The position numbers and the translations under genes are program-made. Shown here one piece after another: positions 1 through 6,839 of a DNA stretch of 50,232 nt. This DNA comes from Spirochaetales bacterium (lineage in GTDB: Bacteria > Spirochaetota > Spirochaetia > UBA9216). The stretch lies in the NCBI GenBank assembly GCA_016342585.1, contig JAEINK010000038.1:1-50232 (forward strand), written 5' to 3'. The notes beneath the pieces were generated by a model, which did not search any database, had not been told where the DNA came from, and saw only the letters and a program-made list of their open reading frames with translations. Numbering within the stretch: the first letter of the stretch is position 1; every line of letters begins with the position of its first letter.

Positions 1-2
1 AT

Positions 3-884
3 TTTTTCTCACAGGTATCTTGGGTATCGGAATGGATCTTTTTTATTGCAGCTACGCTAAGACTTCTATATGTTATATTTGATCCATCACTGAAAACAAT
101 TGAAGAATACCAGAAAAACAGGTTTATACTCCTGTTATTGCGCAGAGCCATTAAAAGAAATTATATTACTCCCTATTTCCAACCAATTTACGATATATCA
201 AGAAAAGAAATTACCAGATATGAGTGTTTAGTCAGGTTAGTCGATTCTAATCAGGTGTATACTCCCCATGCTTTCCTGAAGATTTCATAGAGAGCAAAGG
301 TATATCCTTCGATTACGCAAATCATGATAAGGAAATCTTTTTCTTTTTTCCATGATAAAGATTTTGATTTCTCTGTCAATCTATGCCGGGAAGATCTTTT
401 TAATCAGGATACAGTCAGCCTGATTTATAAGGAGATAGATTTATTTCCTGATCCTCGAAAAATAACCTTCGAATTATTAGAAACAGAAAAAATTGATAAG
501 TCGGAAGAGGTCCTTTCATTCATTTCGAAAGTTAAAGAAAATGGGTGTAAAATTGCAATAGATGATTTTGGATCAGGATATTCGAATTTCAATTATATTC
601 TGGCTCTCAGCATCGATATAATAAAAATTGATGCAAGTCTTATAAAAGATATTCATCAGGACCCCAATTCAATGACGATTACAAAAAACATTGTAAATTT
701 TGCCAAAGAGATGAATATCAAAACCATTGCCGAATATGTTCATAATAGCGAAGTGTTCTCGGTGGTCGAGTATTTGGGTATAGATTATGTTCAAGGATAC
801 TTTATAGGGAAACCCTCACCAGATATAACAAAGTCCTCAGTGATCACCTTAGATGAGCGCTTTTTATTACAAACAATCACTTAG
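3..884 (+). pseudogene. EAL-domain (cyclic-di-GMP phosphodiesterase-like) gene with in-frame amber stop, 5' end outside window
   Basis: One reading frame from base 3 encodes a membrane-like helix, then the start of an EAL domain (YFQPIYDIS, YECLVRL in place of EAL). It stops at TAG 288-290 and continues in the same frame as the rest of the domain: SVNLCRED, FELLETE, DDFGSGYS, IKID, IAEYV and VQGYF. The metal- and substrate-binding signature residues therefore survive on both sides of the stop. The family hydrolyses cyclic di-GMP at the inner membrane. The stop sits where relatives usually have an acidic residue (FLKIS-stop-RAK), so a single GAG-to-TAG change is the simplest cause. An ATG at 324 could start a fragment, but that fragment lacks the first catalytic Glu. 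The 3' end overlaps the convergent flavodoxin gene by 4 bp. Confidence 0.8.
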
Positions 885-1375
885 TTGTTAAATAGGGACC
901 ATTTCTCCAAAGTGGTACGAATATCCTTTTCACTACCTGTTTTCCCCGGTGAATTCCCCGGCAAGGCGATTGATCCATCTACGGTACCACCCGCATCCTC
1001 TACGCGCCTGGTATAATGGGCAATAACCTGACCGGATGAGCGTAAATTTGGATCCGCCTGTAGAGTAAAAAGGTAAACGTGTTTTCCTGATAGATCAATC
1101 TTGTCAAGAAAACCATTCATGGCGGGAATCCCTTTCCCAGCCCAGATGGGAGCTCCCAGTATAAGTGTGTTGCAAGAGGCAATTTCCGCCCATGGATCTC
1201 CGGAAAGGGCGGCATGTTTCCTGGTCGAAGCACGAAAACCGGACATAAGAAAATTCCGGTTCGGTTTTTCTTCCTGTAATTCAATCAATTCAGCACCAAT
1301 CTTTTCTGCAATTATATTGGCAGCAATTCGTGTGGAACCATCTCGTGAAAAAAATACAACAGCTTTATCATTCAT
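881..1375 (-). CDS. Flavodoxin-like FMN protein
   Basis: A 164-residue flavodoxin fold. Residues 10-16 (SRDGSTR) match the FMN phosphate loop, and LILGAPIWAGKG matches the second flavin-contact loop with its tryptophan. It would be a cytosolic one- or two-electron carrier or quinone/flavin reductase; the partner is unknown. The frame opens 48 bp further upstream (1423), but that ATG lies against the T-tract of the preceding operon's terminator, and the fold begins at MNDKAVVFF, so the start at 1375 is preferred. The Shine-Dalgarno is weak (AAAG just before the ATG). The gene follows the Rrf2-linked operon in the same direction, but the hairpin between them suggests it is mostly transcribed separately. 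Length is close to a long-chain flavodoxin. Confidence 0.8.
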   Translation of the reverse strand: MNDKAVVFFSRDGSTRIAANIIAEKIGAELIELQEEKPNRNFLMSGFRASTRKHAALSGDPWAEIASCNTLILGAPIWAGKGIPAMNGFLDKIDLSGKHVYLFTLQADPNLRSSGQVIAHYTRRVEDAGGTVDGSIALPGNSPGKTGSEKDIRTTLEKWSLFNN

Positions 1376-1422
1376 CTTTAAATTATAATCAATCGTTAAT
1401 TCAAAGAACAGCTTTATCGACA

Positions 1423-1464
1423 TAAATTTAAAAAAGCACCTGAAATCATTGATTCCGGGTGCTT
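1423..1464 (-). terminator. Rho-independent terminator of the Rrf2-linked operon
   Basis: Read on the minus strand, AAGCACC (1464-1458) pairs with GGTGCTT (1440-1434) around a short loop and is followed by a T-rich tract (TTTTTAAATTT). It lies 40 bp past the stop of the zinc-ribbon gene and ends against the first possible ATG of the flavodoxin frame. Confidence 0.75.
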
Positions 1465-1503
1465 GAAGTCTGTAGCTGCTAACCCATTCAGGTTTTCTTC
1501 TGA

Positions 1504-1746
1504 TTAGTAATCTACACCAGCGGCCTGCACATTGGCAGGATCAAAGGCGTGACAGGGGGTAACACCATAGATCATGTTACAATGTGGACATTTGGCCTCA
1601 AAAGTCTCCATTTCAAACTCCTTGTCACACTCCACACATTTTATTTCCAGGGGTACAGGCATGTATTGCTCCGAAAAACCCATCATCCTTACCTTCTCTA
1701 CGACCTCTTTCCCATTCTCAAAAGTTCCACTGCATCCATCGTGCAT
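1504..1746 (-). CDS. Small zinc-ribbon protein, last gene of Rrf2-linked operon
   Basis: An 80-residue protein with two CxxC knuckles, CVEC (about residue 37) and CPHC (about 54), plus isolated cysteines near the N terminus (C5) and in the tail (TPCHAF). This is a classic small zinc-ribbon or rubredoxin-like metal site. A strong GGAGG lies 6 bp before the ATG. It is 43 bp downstream of the ABC ATPase gene and is followed by a terminator, so it is the last gene of the operon. There is no signal peptide. It could be a metal or cluster carrier or a structural subunit of the system; function is unknown. Confidence 0.75.
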   Translation of the reverse strand: MHDGCSGTFENGKEVVEKVRMMGFSEQYMPVPLEIKCVECDKEFEMETFEAKCPHCNMIYGVTPCHAFDPANVQAAGVDY

Positions 1747-1789
1747 TTTATTCCTCCAATCCTGTTTCTAAGTTTCAAATTTAAATTAT

Positions 1790-2803
1790 TTACAGCTTGG
1801 TGAGGATCTCACCCTGCCTTAGTTTTGTTCGATAAGCCAGCAATTTTGAATCCATCTCTTCAAGGACGGCCAGTATGTCCCGTTCACTGGCGGTAGTTTC
1901 GATGATTTTATGAATACCGCCATTCTTTATGACTATCCTCTTATCGCCCATAAGGGCAAGTATGGGATCGTGGGTGGCCATGAGGACAACCTTGTCCTCC
2001 GATAGAAGAAGGTCCAATGCCTGTTTTCTATCAATTCCAGCATTTTCAATCTCATCGATAAGGATAATCGGAGACTTACTTAAGATGGCTGTGTCTGCAA
2101 TCATGAGAGCTCTCGACTGCCCCCCGCTTAAAGAGGTAATTGGCGTGTCCGGAGTGAATTTCTCACCCGCTAAACCATTGGCGCTGTCGATAATCCTCTG
2201 AATAATCTCCTCTTTGTTCTCTACGAGCCTGCTTTCGGCATGAAGTTCTACAAATTCATACACACTAAGATCCATTACGAAGTTCATATTCTGAGATATC
2301 TGGGCCACCAGTTTGTCAGAAGTAGAAAAACGCCATTTCTTATCGGGAATATCGTTATTTATTAATATCTTCCTGGAAGTAGGTGTATCCTCCTGGGCAA
2401 CCCATTCGATGTCCCCAAGCAGACGGGATTTACCCGAGCCGGTGGGACCAACAATACAGATAATCTCCCCCTGCTTAATTTCCATCCTTTCAAAGTTTTC
2501 GCGATTACCCGATTTATCGGTTCCGGGAAGTATGGTAACCGACTGCACCTTATCTTCATCCCTTCCGAGAAAAACGTTCATCTGCTTTACAAACTCGGCA
2601 ATTTGTTTGTAATGAAGCTCAACATCAATCGCACTTTCTTCGATCTCATCCTCATCAAAACCGGCAAAATAATCTTCCAGGCTTAAGTGATCATACCCCT
2701 CGATCTCAAGGTTGTTGTCGTTGAAATAGGAGATCAAAAAGGGGTAATTTTTAAGGAGCACTTCTATCTTTTCAGATCTGATATCCATAGTAATTGTTTT
2801 CAT
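1790..2803 (-). CDS. Orphan ABC-type ATPase with helical N-terminal module
   Basis: A 337-residue soluble ABC ATPase. Walker A GPTGSGKS is at 119-126, signature LSGGQ at 225-229, Walker B IILIDE at 246-251 and the switch histidine in MATHDP at 278, so all catalytic motifs are intact. About 100 residues precede the ATPase core. The segment LLKNYPFLISYFNDNN resembles the opening of the DUF1858-like module on the binding protein two genes upstream. No permease gene is present in the operon, so this is unlikely to be a conventional importer. A cytosolic chaperone-type role, as for SufC in Fe-S assembly, is one possibility (inference). It starts 10 bp after the GTPase stop with a good GGAG/AAGG ribosome site. 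Confidence 0.85.
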   Translation of the reverse strand: MKTITMDIRSEKIEVLLKNYPFLISYFNDNNLEIEGYDHLSLEDYFAGFDEDEIEESAIDVELHYKQIAEFVKQMNVFLGRDEDKVQSVTILPGTDKSGNRENFERMEIKQGEIICIVGPTGSGKSRLLGDIEWVAQEDTPTSRKILINNDIPDKKWRFSTSDKLVAQISQNMNFVMDLSVYEFVELHAESRLVENKEEIIQRIIDSANGLAGEKFTPDTPITSLSGGQSRALMIADTAILSKSPIILIDEIENAGIDRKQALDLLLSEDKVVLMATHDPILALMGDKRIVIKNGGIHKIIETTASERDILAVLEEMDSKLLAYRTKLRQGEILTKL

Positions 2804-2813
2804 CCTTCTTCTC

Positions 2814-3506
2814 CTAACCTTCCATCTTCATTTTGCGAACATTACCCATCTGAAACTCATCACCAATTCTGGTTTCACCAAGGCAATAGGAACAGAGGGC
2901 TGAAGGCATGGGGAACCTGAGTTCCTTACCCACAAGAGTTTTCACATTGTCTTTCTCGTCATAGAGAAGAGTCGATAATTCATAGCTCCCCTGACCAGTT
3001 AAACCATTCACATGCATGATAACAGCCCCGGGGTTCACAGTATTCACACGGGAAGCAAAAACTTCCCTTTCGGCCTGGGAGACAATGTCACCCTTGGTAA
3101 TAACGACAATATCCGCACTCTTGAGCATGGGCCCGATTTTTTTAGGTGTATTTATACCGCTTAAGTTATCGATCACACAGATTGCTTTTATACCTTTAAC
3201 ATAGGGTGAGCAGCGGTTACACAAGCCGGCAGACTCACTTATAAGGATGTCATACTCGTTTTCCACACCCCATTTGGTTACCTCTTCGATATTGCTGATA
3301 AAATAATGATCCGGACAGAGCGCTCCGGAGAGTCCCTTCTTCACGGGTATACCCGCTTTCTTATAAAGGAGATCATCATCAGTATAGAGGCAGTCAAACT
3401 TGGCGACTGCTGTTTTCATACCCCGCTTTGTGAGGGATTCAATTGTCTTAAGTATGACTGCTGTTTTTCCCGACGAGGGAGGTCCTGATATTGTTACAAG
3501 ATTCAT
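2814..3506 (-). CDS. SIMIBI-class GTPase, HypB/UreG/CooC-like, cysteine-rich
   Basis: A 230-residue P-loop protein. Walker A GPPSSGKT is at 8-15, an aspartate-bearing loop VAKFDC at 34-39, and a guanine-specificity-like TKGD at 137-140. Paired cysteines occur at 95/98 (LCNRC) and 205/208 (CSYC). The organisation fits the G3E and maturation-factor ATPase/GTPases that load metal into enzymes (HypB, UreG, CooC), although the cysteine pairs are not at the standard positions of those families. It is cytosolic. It sits between the binding-protein gene (15 bp gap) and the ABC ATPase gene (10 bp gap), which implies joint action. Nucleotide preference cannot be decided from sequence alone. Confidence 0.75.
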   Translation of the reverse strand: MNLVTISGPPSSGKTAVILKTIESLTKRGMKTAVAKFDCLYTDDDLLYKKAGIPVKKGLSGALCPDHYFISNIEEVTKWGVENEYDILISESAGLCNRCSPYVKGIKAICVIDNLSGINTPKKIGPMLKSADIVVITKGDIVSQAEREVFASRVNTVNPGAVIMHVNGLTGQGSYELSTLLYDEKDNVKTLVGKELRFPMPSALCSYCLGETRIGDEFQMGNVRKMKMEG

Positions 3507-3521
3507 TGTTTCGCATTTCTC

Positions 3522-4748
3522 CTATGACAGTGCACTTTTAAAAACGTTTTCACAGTGGGAAATCAGGGCGCTAATATCATGCTCATAGATATAATCCCAA
3601 CCCAGCCACATGAACTTATTCTCTTCGGGGATATGATTGTCTATTTCCGGATTTATGCTTGGGAACAACCCGTTATGTGATAAAACCTTGGCCACTTCAA
3701 CCCCCGAAAAAAAGTCAATAACAGGCTGGAGCTTTTCCTGCTTCTCCTTCTTTGAGAGCATGAAGATGGGACTTATAATAGCACCATCCGAGGGCCACAC
3801 AGCCTTCATGATGCCCCCCTCCTTAGCCATTTTGGTAAAAAAGTAAGGCATGATTGTTACAATGGGTCTGTCCTGCTTTTTTCTATCAGACTTAACCATC
3901 TGAGAAGGATGAAGGGATTCAAGCAGATTCTTACCGAGACGCTCCACCCCTTCATCACCATATTTCTTATGGATGTTCAAAAGGATTCCATTAAAAAGGT
4001 CAAAGTCTCCAACAGGAAGGGAGATCCTCTTTTCATAGAAAGGGTCCAGAACATCCTCCCAGCTTTGAGGAACAGGATGGTCTCCCAACTCTTTTGTATT
4101 GATAAGGAAGACAGCGGGCACCACACCTATCATGGAGTAATGCTTTTTGGGATCCTTTAAGGCAATATCCTTGAACGAGTCATTAAAACGGGAAAAGTTT
4201 GTGGTGTCCTCAAAGACATCCTGTTTCTTGAACTTTCCAATCATCTCTTCATCGAAAAACATATCAAAACCTGCGGAAATAAAAAGGTCCGGAAGGTCTG
4301 CCGCATCATCAACACCCTTTATATTATTTTCAACCCAGTCGAGGCCCATGGAGGCCGCCTTAAGTTCATGATTGATTTCAACATTCCCGGACAAGGTATA
4401 CCCTTTGATAAAATTATTAAACTCTTCAAGCAGGGGCAGTCTTACAGGACAGGGAAGAAGGCCTACAATATTTAATGCCTCTTTATCAGCCACCTTAGTG
4501 TTAGCGGTCAGGGTCAAATCGGTTTCATTATCCTTAGACTCAATAGCTTCTACCAGGAAACGAGCAAAAAGATCATAATCCATCTGTTTCAGCATGAGGG
4601 ACATCCCCAGGGTAACAGACTTGGCAAACTGTTCCCTCTTAGCCTTATCCTCCATATGTCCAAACCCGTTGGAGGTAAATACGGGGATTGTTTCGGGATA
4701 CTTATCAGCGATTTCCAATAGAGTGGTGTCTTTATCAAAATATGTCAT
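3522..4748 (-). CDS. Leaderless solute-binding-like protein with N-terminal DUF1858-like domain
   Basis: A 408-residue protein. Residues 5-35 (TTLLEIADKYPETIPVFTSN then GFGH) match the DUF1858/ScdA_N helical pattern, but the position often held by cysteine is His31. From about residue 90 the protein resembles type-2 periplasmic binding proteins of the iron/extracellular class (for example VPAVFLINTKELGDHPVPQS and SLGN-like C-terminal segments), including LPCPVR at 98-103. There is no signal peptide or lipobox, so the binding fold should be in the cytoplasm. The start is set by AGGAG 8 bp before the ATG. An operator-like inverted repeat lies directly upstream. The ligand is unknown; a metal, cluster or oxyanion is plausible given the neighbours. 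Confidence 0.7.
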   Translation of the reverse strand: MTYFDKDTTLLEIADKYPETIPVFTSNGFGHMEDKAKREQFAKSVTLGMSLMLKQMDYDLFARFLVEAIESKDNETDLTLTANTKVADKEALNIVGLLPCPVRLPLLEEFNNFIKGYTLSGNVEINHELKAASMGLDWVENNIKGVDDAADLPDLFISAGFDMFFDEEMIGKFKKQDVFEDTTNFSRFNDSFKDIALKDPKKHYSMIGVVPAVFLINTKELGDHPVPQSWEDVLDPFYEKRISLPVGDFDLFNGILLNIHKKYGDEGVERLGKNLLESLHPSQMVKSDRKKQDRPIVTIMPYFFTKMAKEGGIMKAVWPSDGAIISPIFMLSKKEKQEKLQPVIDFFSGVEVAKVLSHNGLFPSINPEIDNHIPEENKFMWLGWDYIYEHDISALISHCENVFKSALS

Positions 4749-4759
4749 GGTCTATACTC

Positions 4760-4787
4760 CTATTCTGGTACTCTTATACCTTATTTT
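4760..4787 (-). promoter_or_regulatory. Second copy of the Rrf2-linked operator
   Basis: A 28-bp site beginning CTATTCTGGTACT and continuing to ATACCTTATTTT. It matches the site on the rrf2 promoter at 20 of 28 positions, including the core GGTACT-N3-ATACC. It lies immediately upstream of the Shine-Dalgarno of the binding-protein gene, a position suited to repression. The right half is less symmetric than in the first copy. Confidence 0.55.
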
Positions 4788-4825
4788 AAGCAAAAAATAT
4801 CATTGCAAAATTACTCAGAGTTATC

Positions 4826-5224
4826 TCAGTTAAAATTGGAAAGTTTGATTTTATCGTAGGTGTTGTAGATATCTTTGGATATCCTATTAAAATCATCATT
4901 AAAGATACACATATTAAAGGAACAGCGGCTCTTGCCAAGGGGACAATCTCCAAGATTAACCTTCCCTTCGATTATCTCGTAGATGTCGAGAAATGATATA
5001 TCTTCGGCCGGTTTATCCAGGATAAAACCCCCGGAAGGCCCCCTGACAGATTTTACCAGCCCAGCCTTACTAATCTTCTGAAAAACCTTAGCTAAATGGG
5101 CCTGGGAAGCATTGAGCTCCTCCGCAAGATTCTTTACCGAAAGCCTTTCAGGCTGTTTACTGGCTATTAACGCCAGGCTGTGCATGGCAAGATACGCCCC
5201 TTCGGATATATTCAGTAGATTCAT
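4826..5224 (-). CDS. Rrf2-family transcriptional regulator
   Basis: A 132-residue Rrf2 protein. It has an N-terminal winged helix (LSVKNLAEELNASQAHLAKV recognition region and the wing RGPSGGFIL) and three cysteines at 94, 101 and 106 in GDCPLGKSRCSFNMC. That spacing is typical of Fe-S binding members such as IscR, NsrR and RsrR-type proteins. An in-frame start 13 codons earlier exists, but AAGGAAGGG sits 3-11 bp before the chosen ATG, and the earlier region holds the promoter. It is the first gene facing the binding-protein/GTPase/ABC operon. The operator overlapping its own promoter indicates autoregulation. The signal is likely cluster status, redox or iron (family knowledge). Confidence 0.88.
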   Translation of the reverse strand: MNLLNISEGAYLAMHSLALIASKQPERLSVKNLAEELNASQAHLAKVFQKISKAGLVKSVRGPSGGFILDKPAEDISFLDIYEIIEGKVNLGDCPLGKSRCSFNMCIFNDDFNRISKDIYNTYDKIKLSNFN

Positions 5225-5238
5225 TTCCCTTCCTTTAT

Positions 5239-5266
5239 CTATTGTGGTACTACAATACCTCAATAG
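5239..5266 (-). promoter_or_regulatory. Operator inverted repeat on the rrf2 promoter
   Basis: The 11-bp arms CTATTGTGGTA and TACCTCAATAG are separated by 6 bp and complementary at all but one position. The site covers the -10 element and probable transcription start of rrf2, as expected for an autorepressor site. A related copy lies at 4760-4787. Confidence 0.7.
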
Positions 5267-5280
5267 ATAAACGATGTCAA
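5252..5280 (-). promoter_or_regulatory. Sigma-70-type promoter of rrf2
   Basis: On the minus strand, a perfect -35 TTGACA (5280-5275) and a -10 TATTGT (5257-5252) are separated by exactly 17 bp. The -10 element lies inside the inverted repeat at 5239-5266. Confidence 0.7.
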
Positions 5281-5382
5281 TAGTTTTTTATCAATTATAT
5301 ATAGGCCCAGATTTTTGGCTATTTTATGACTAATATACCAAATGTAGAAAACAACAAATTTCTGGGCACCATATATTCATTA

Positions 5383-6039
5383 TTATAGATTTTGTTGTAC
5401 TCTAATAGATGACAGAATGGAAAGTGCTGATGTAAGTCCTTCAACCCCTGGAAAGACCTCACCGGAATCCCCCTGTACAGCTCCTGTCCCCAGAGGTACA
5501 AGATCTATTTCTCCGGCGTCCTGATCCAGAGCGACCTCTGCATAATAGATAAGGGAAGGCTGACCGTTTACATCACCCTCGGTTTCCGGATAAGTATTGT
5601 TGTAGTCAAATGAGGAATTTACCTCAGCGAAAACAATATACCGTCCCTCAGAGAGTGACTCCCCAGAAGCTGCACAAAATACTTTATTACCCTTTGGTGT
5701 GGCGGAGGTAACGCTGTCTAATTCAGTAGACTTATTTTTGTGAGTAAAAACCGGCAGTGCTTCAGGTCGCCCTTCATCTGCACCTCTCCAGCTGCCCTCA
5801 CCCCCTCGCCGGGAAACCAGAAGAGTTTGGATAATCTCACCCTCTTCATTTTCAACCCAAACCGCAATCTGGGGAGTAAGTTTTACTGGAAGTATTCCGA
5901 ACCATTTCCAATGGCTGTAATTTACTCCGGGTTCGATAAAGACCTCCAAGCCAAGCCCCTGTGCTCCCAAGGGTATCAGTCCAAAAATCAGTATTAGTAA
6001 AAAAATGACTATACATTTTTTATAAATTTTCATTTTCAT
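5383..6039 (-). CDS. Exported protein with DUF2271-like domain
   Basis: A 218-residue protein. An N-terminal hydrophobic signal ending in PLGAQG is followed by a domain with features I associate with DUF2271: TPQIAVWVENEEGEIIQTL, SWRGA, RPEALPVFTHK and the vDaVTsATPKG-like segment LDSVTSATPKG. It should be periplasmic. The start overlaps the end of the upstream tetR gene by 20 bp, in a run of GAAAAT repeats, so the two are translationally coupled. An alternative ATG lies 6 bp further in. The C-terminal 50 residues are not recognised. Function is unknown. It is likely controlled by the TetR protein. Confidence 0.6.
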   Translation of the reverse strand: MKMKIYKKCIVIFLLILIFGLIPLGAQGLGLEVFIEPGVNYSHWKWFGILPVKLTPQIAVWVENEEGEIIQTLLVSRRGGEGSWRGADEGRPEALPVFTHKNKSTELDSVTSATPKGNKVFCAASGESLSEGRYIVFAEVNSSFDYNNTYPETEGDVNGQPSLIYYAEVALDQDAGEIDLVPLGTGAVQGDSGEVFPGVEGLTSALSILSSIRVQQNL

Positions 6040-6661
6040 TTTCTTTTTCCTTTATTGTAAAAGGTATCCTATCCAGAATACCGTCCATGGCCGCATATAG
6101 TCGTTCCTGTCCTTCGGGCTCTCCAAGAGGAACTCCATTAAACACATCCACCCTGTCTGAAATGAGGGTAAGGTAGTAGCTTCCCCCAATAAGAATAGCC
6201 GTAATAGCATCAATATCCTCGGCTGTATCTATTTTGTCCTTGTAGGAGTGGCTTATTTCCCTTCCCCTGGTTTCTATTCGCTCCAGTGCATCTCTGCTAA
6301 TAGGATTCTCCTCTGCTATAAACCATCGAAGAAGCTCCCTCCGTAAAGGTTCATCCAGCAAGCCCTTCCATTGGTCCCGGAACATCTTTTTCATCGTATC
6401 ACGGTAGACAAAGGCTTCCCGTGGAAGATTTTCCAACTCCTTTTCCAGGCTCCCGGTATCCTCCATCCAATAACTATTTTCAAGAATCCAGGTACCAATC
6501 AAACCTTCAAGCCCGTCGAAATACCTGTAGATCAGCATCTTGGAAACCCCAGCCTGCTTGGCCACAGCATTAACTCCCACTCCTGAAAAACCTTTTGTTT
6601 TGACAATTTGCCCGACAGCTGCAAGAAGAATCTCCTCAGTTGCCTTTCTATTTTTCTCCAA
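6020..6661 (-). CDS. TetR-family transcriptional regulator
   Basis: A 213-residue TetR protein. The N-terminal helix-turn-helix spans about residues 10-50, with GVGVNAVAKQAGVSKMLIYR followed by YFDGLEGL, the standard family signature. The C-terminal ligand domain is unassigned. A perfect 8+2+8 palindrome 31 bp upstream of the ATG is the likely operator, suggesting autorepression. The downstream DUF2271-like gene overlaps by 20 bp and is probably the co-regulated target. The insertion sequence begins about 45 bp beyond the operator, so the original upstream neighbour may have been displaced. Confidence 0.88.
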   Translation of the reverse strand: MEKNRKATEEILLAAVGQIVKTKGFSGVGVNAVAKQAGVSKMLIYRYFDGLEGLIGTWILENSYWMEDTGSLEKELENLPREAFVYRDTMKKMFRDQWKGLLDEPLRRELLRWFIAEENPISRDALERIETRGREISHSYKDKIDTAEDIDAITAILIGGSYYLTLISDRVDVFNGVPLGEPEGQERLYAAMDGILDRIPFTIKEKENENENL

Positions 6662-6691
6662 ATAACACCCCTAAACAATTTGTATTTACAG

Positions 6692-6709
6692 TGTTACCAT
6701 TTGGTAACA
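6692..6709. promoter_or_regulatory. Palindromic TetR operator
   Basis: TGTTACCATTTGGTAACA has perfect 8-bp arms around a 2-bp centre. It lies between the tetR start and the insertion sequence. Length and symmetry are typical of TetR operators. Confidence 0.65.
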
Positions 6710-6754
6710 TAAAGATCAAGAGTTTCAAATCAAAAATATATAAATTAATTACAT

Positions 6755-6777
6755 AGTGCCCCAAAGCCTGTTGATCT
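6755..6777 (+). repeat. Left terminal inverted repeat of the insertion sequence
   Basis: It begins AGTGCCCCAAAGCC and is complementary to 7973-7995 with one mismatch in 23 bp. Confidence 0.88.
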
Positions 6778-6839
6778 GAAGCAACAGCACAAATTCCCCG
6801 GTATTCCTTATAAAGAAACAAATTAGTAAGGAGTATCGT

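Noticed and set aside
5290..5370. Inverted repeat GCCCAGA ... TCTGGGC with a long loop
   Set aside because: Seven-base arms about 45 bases apart with no T-tract; insufficient for a terminator call.
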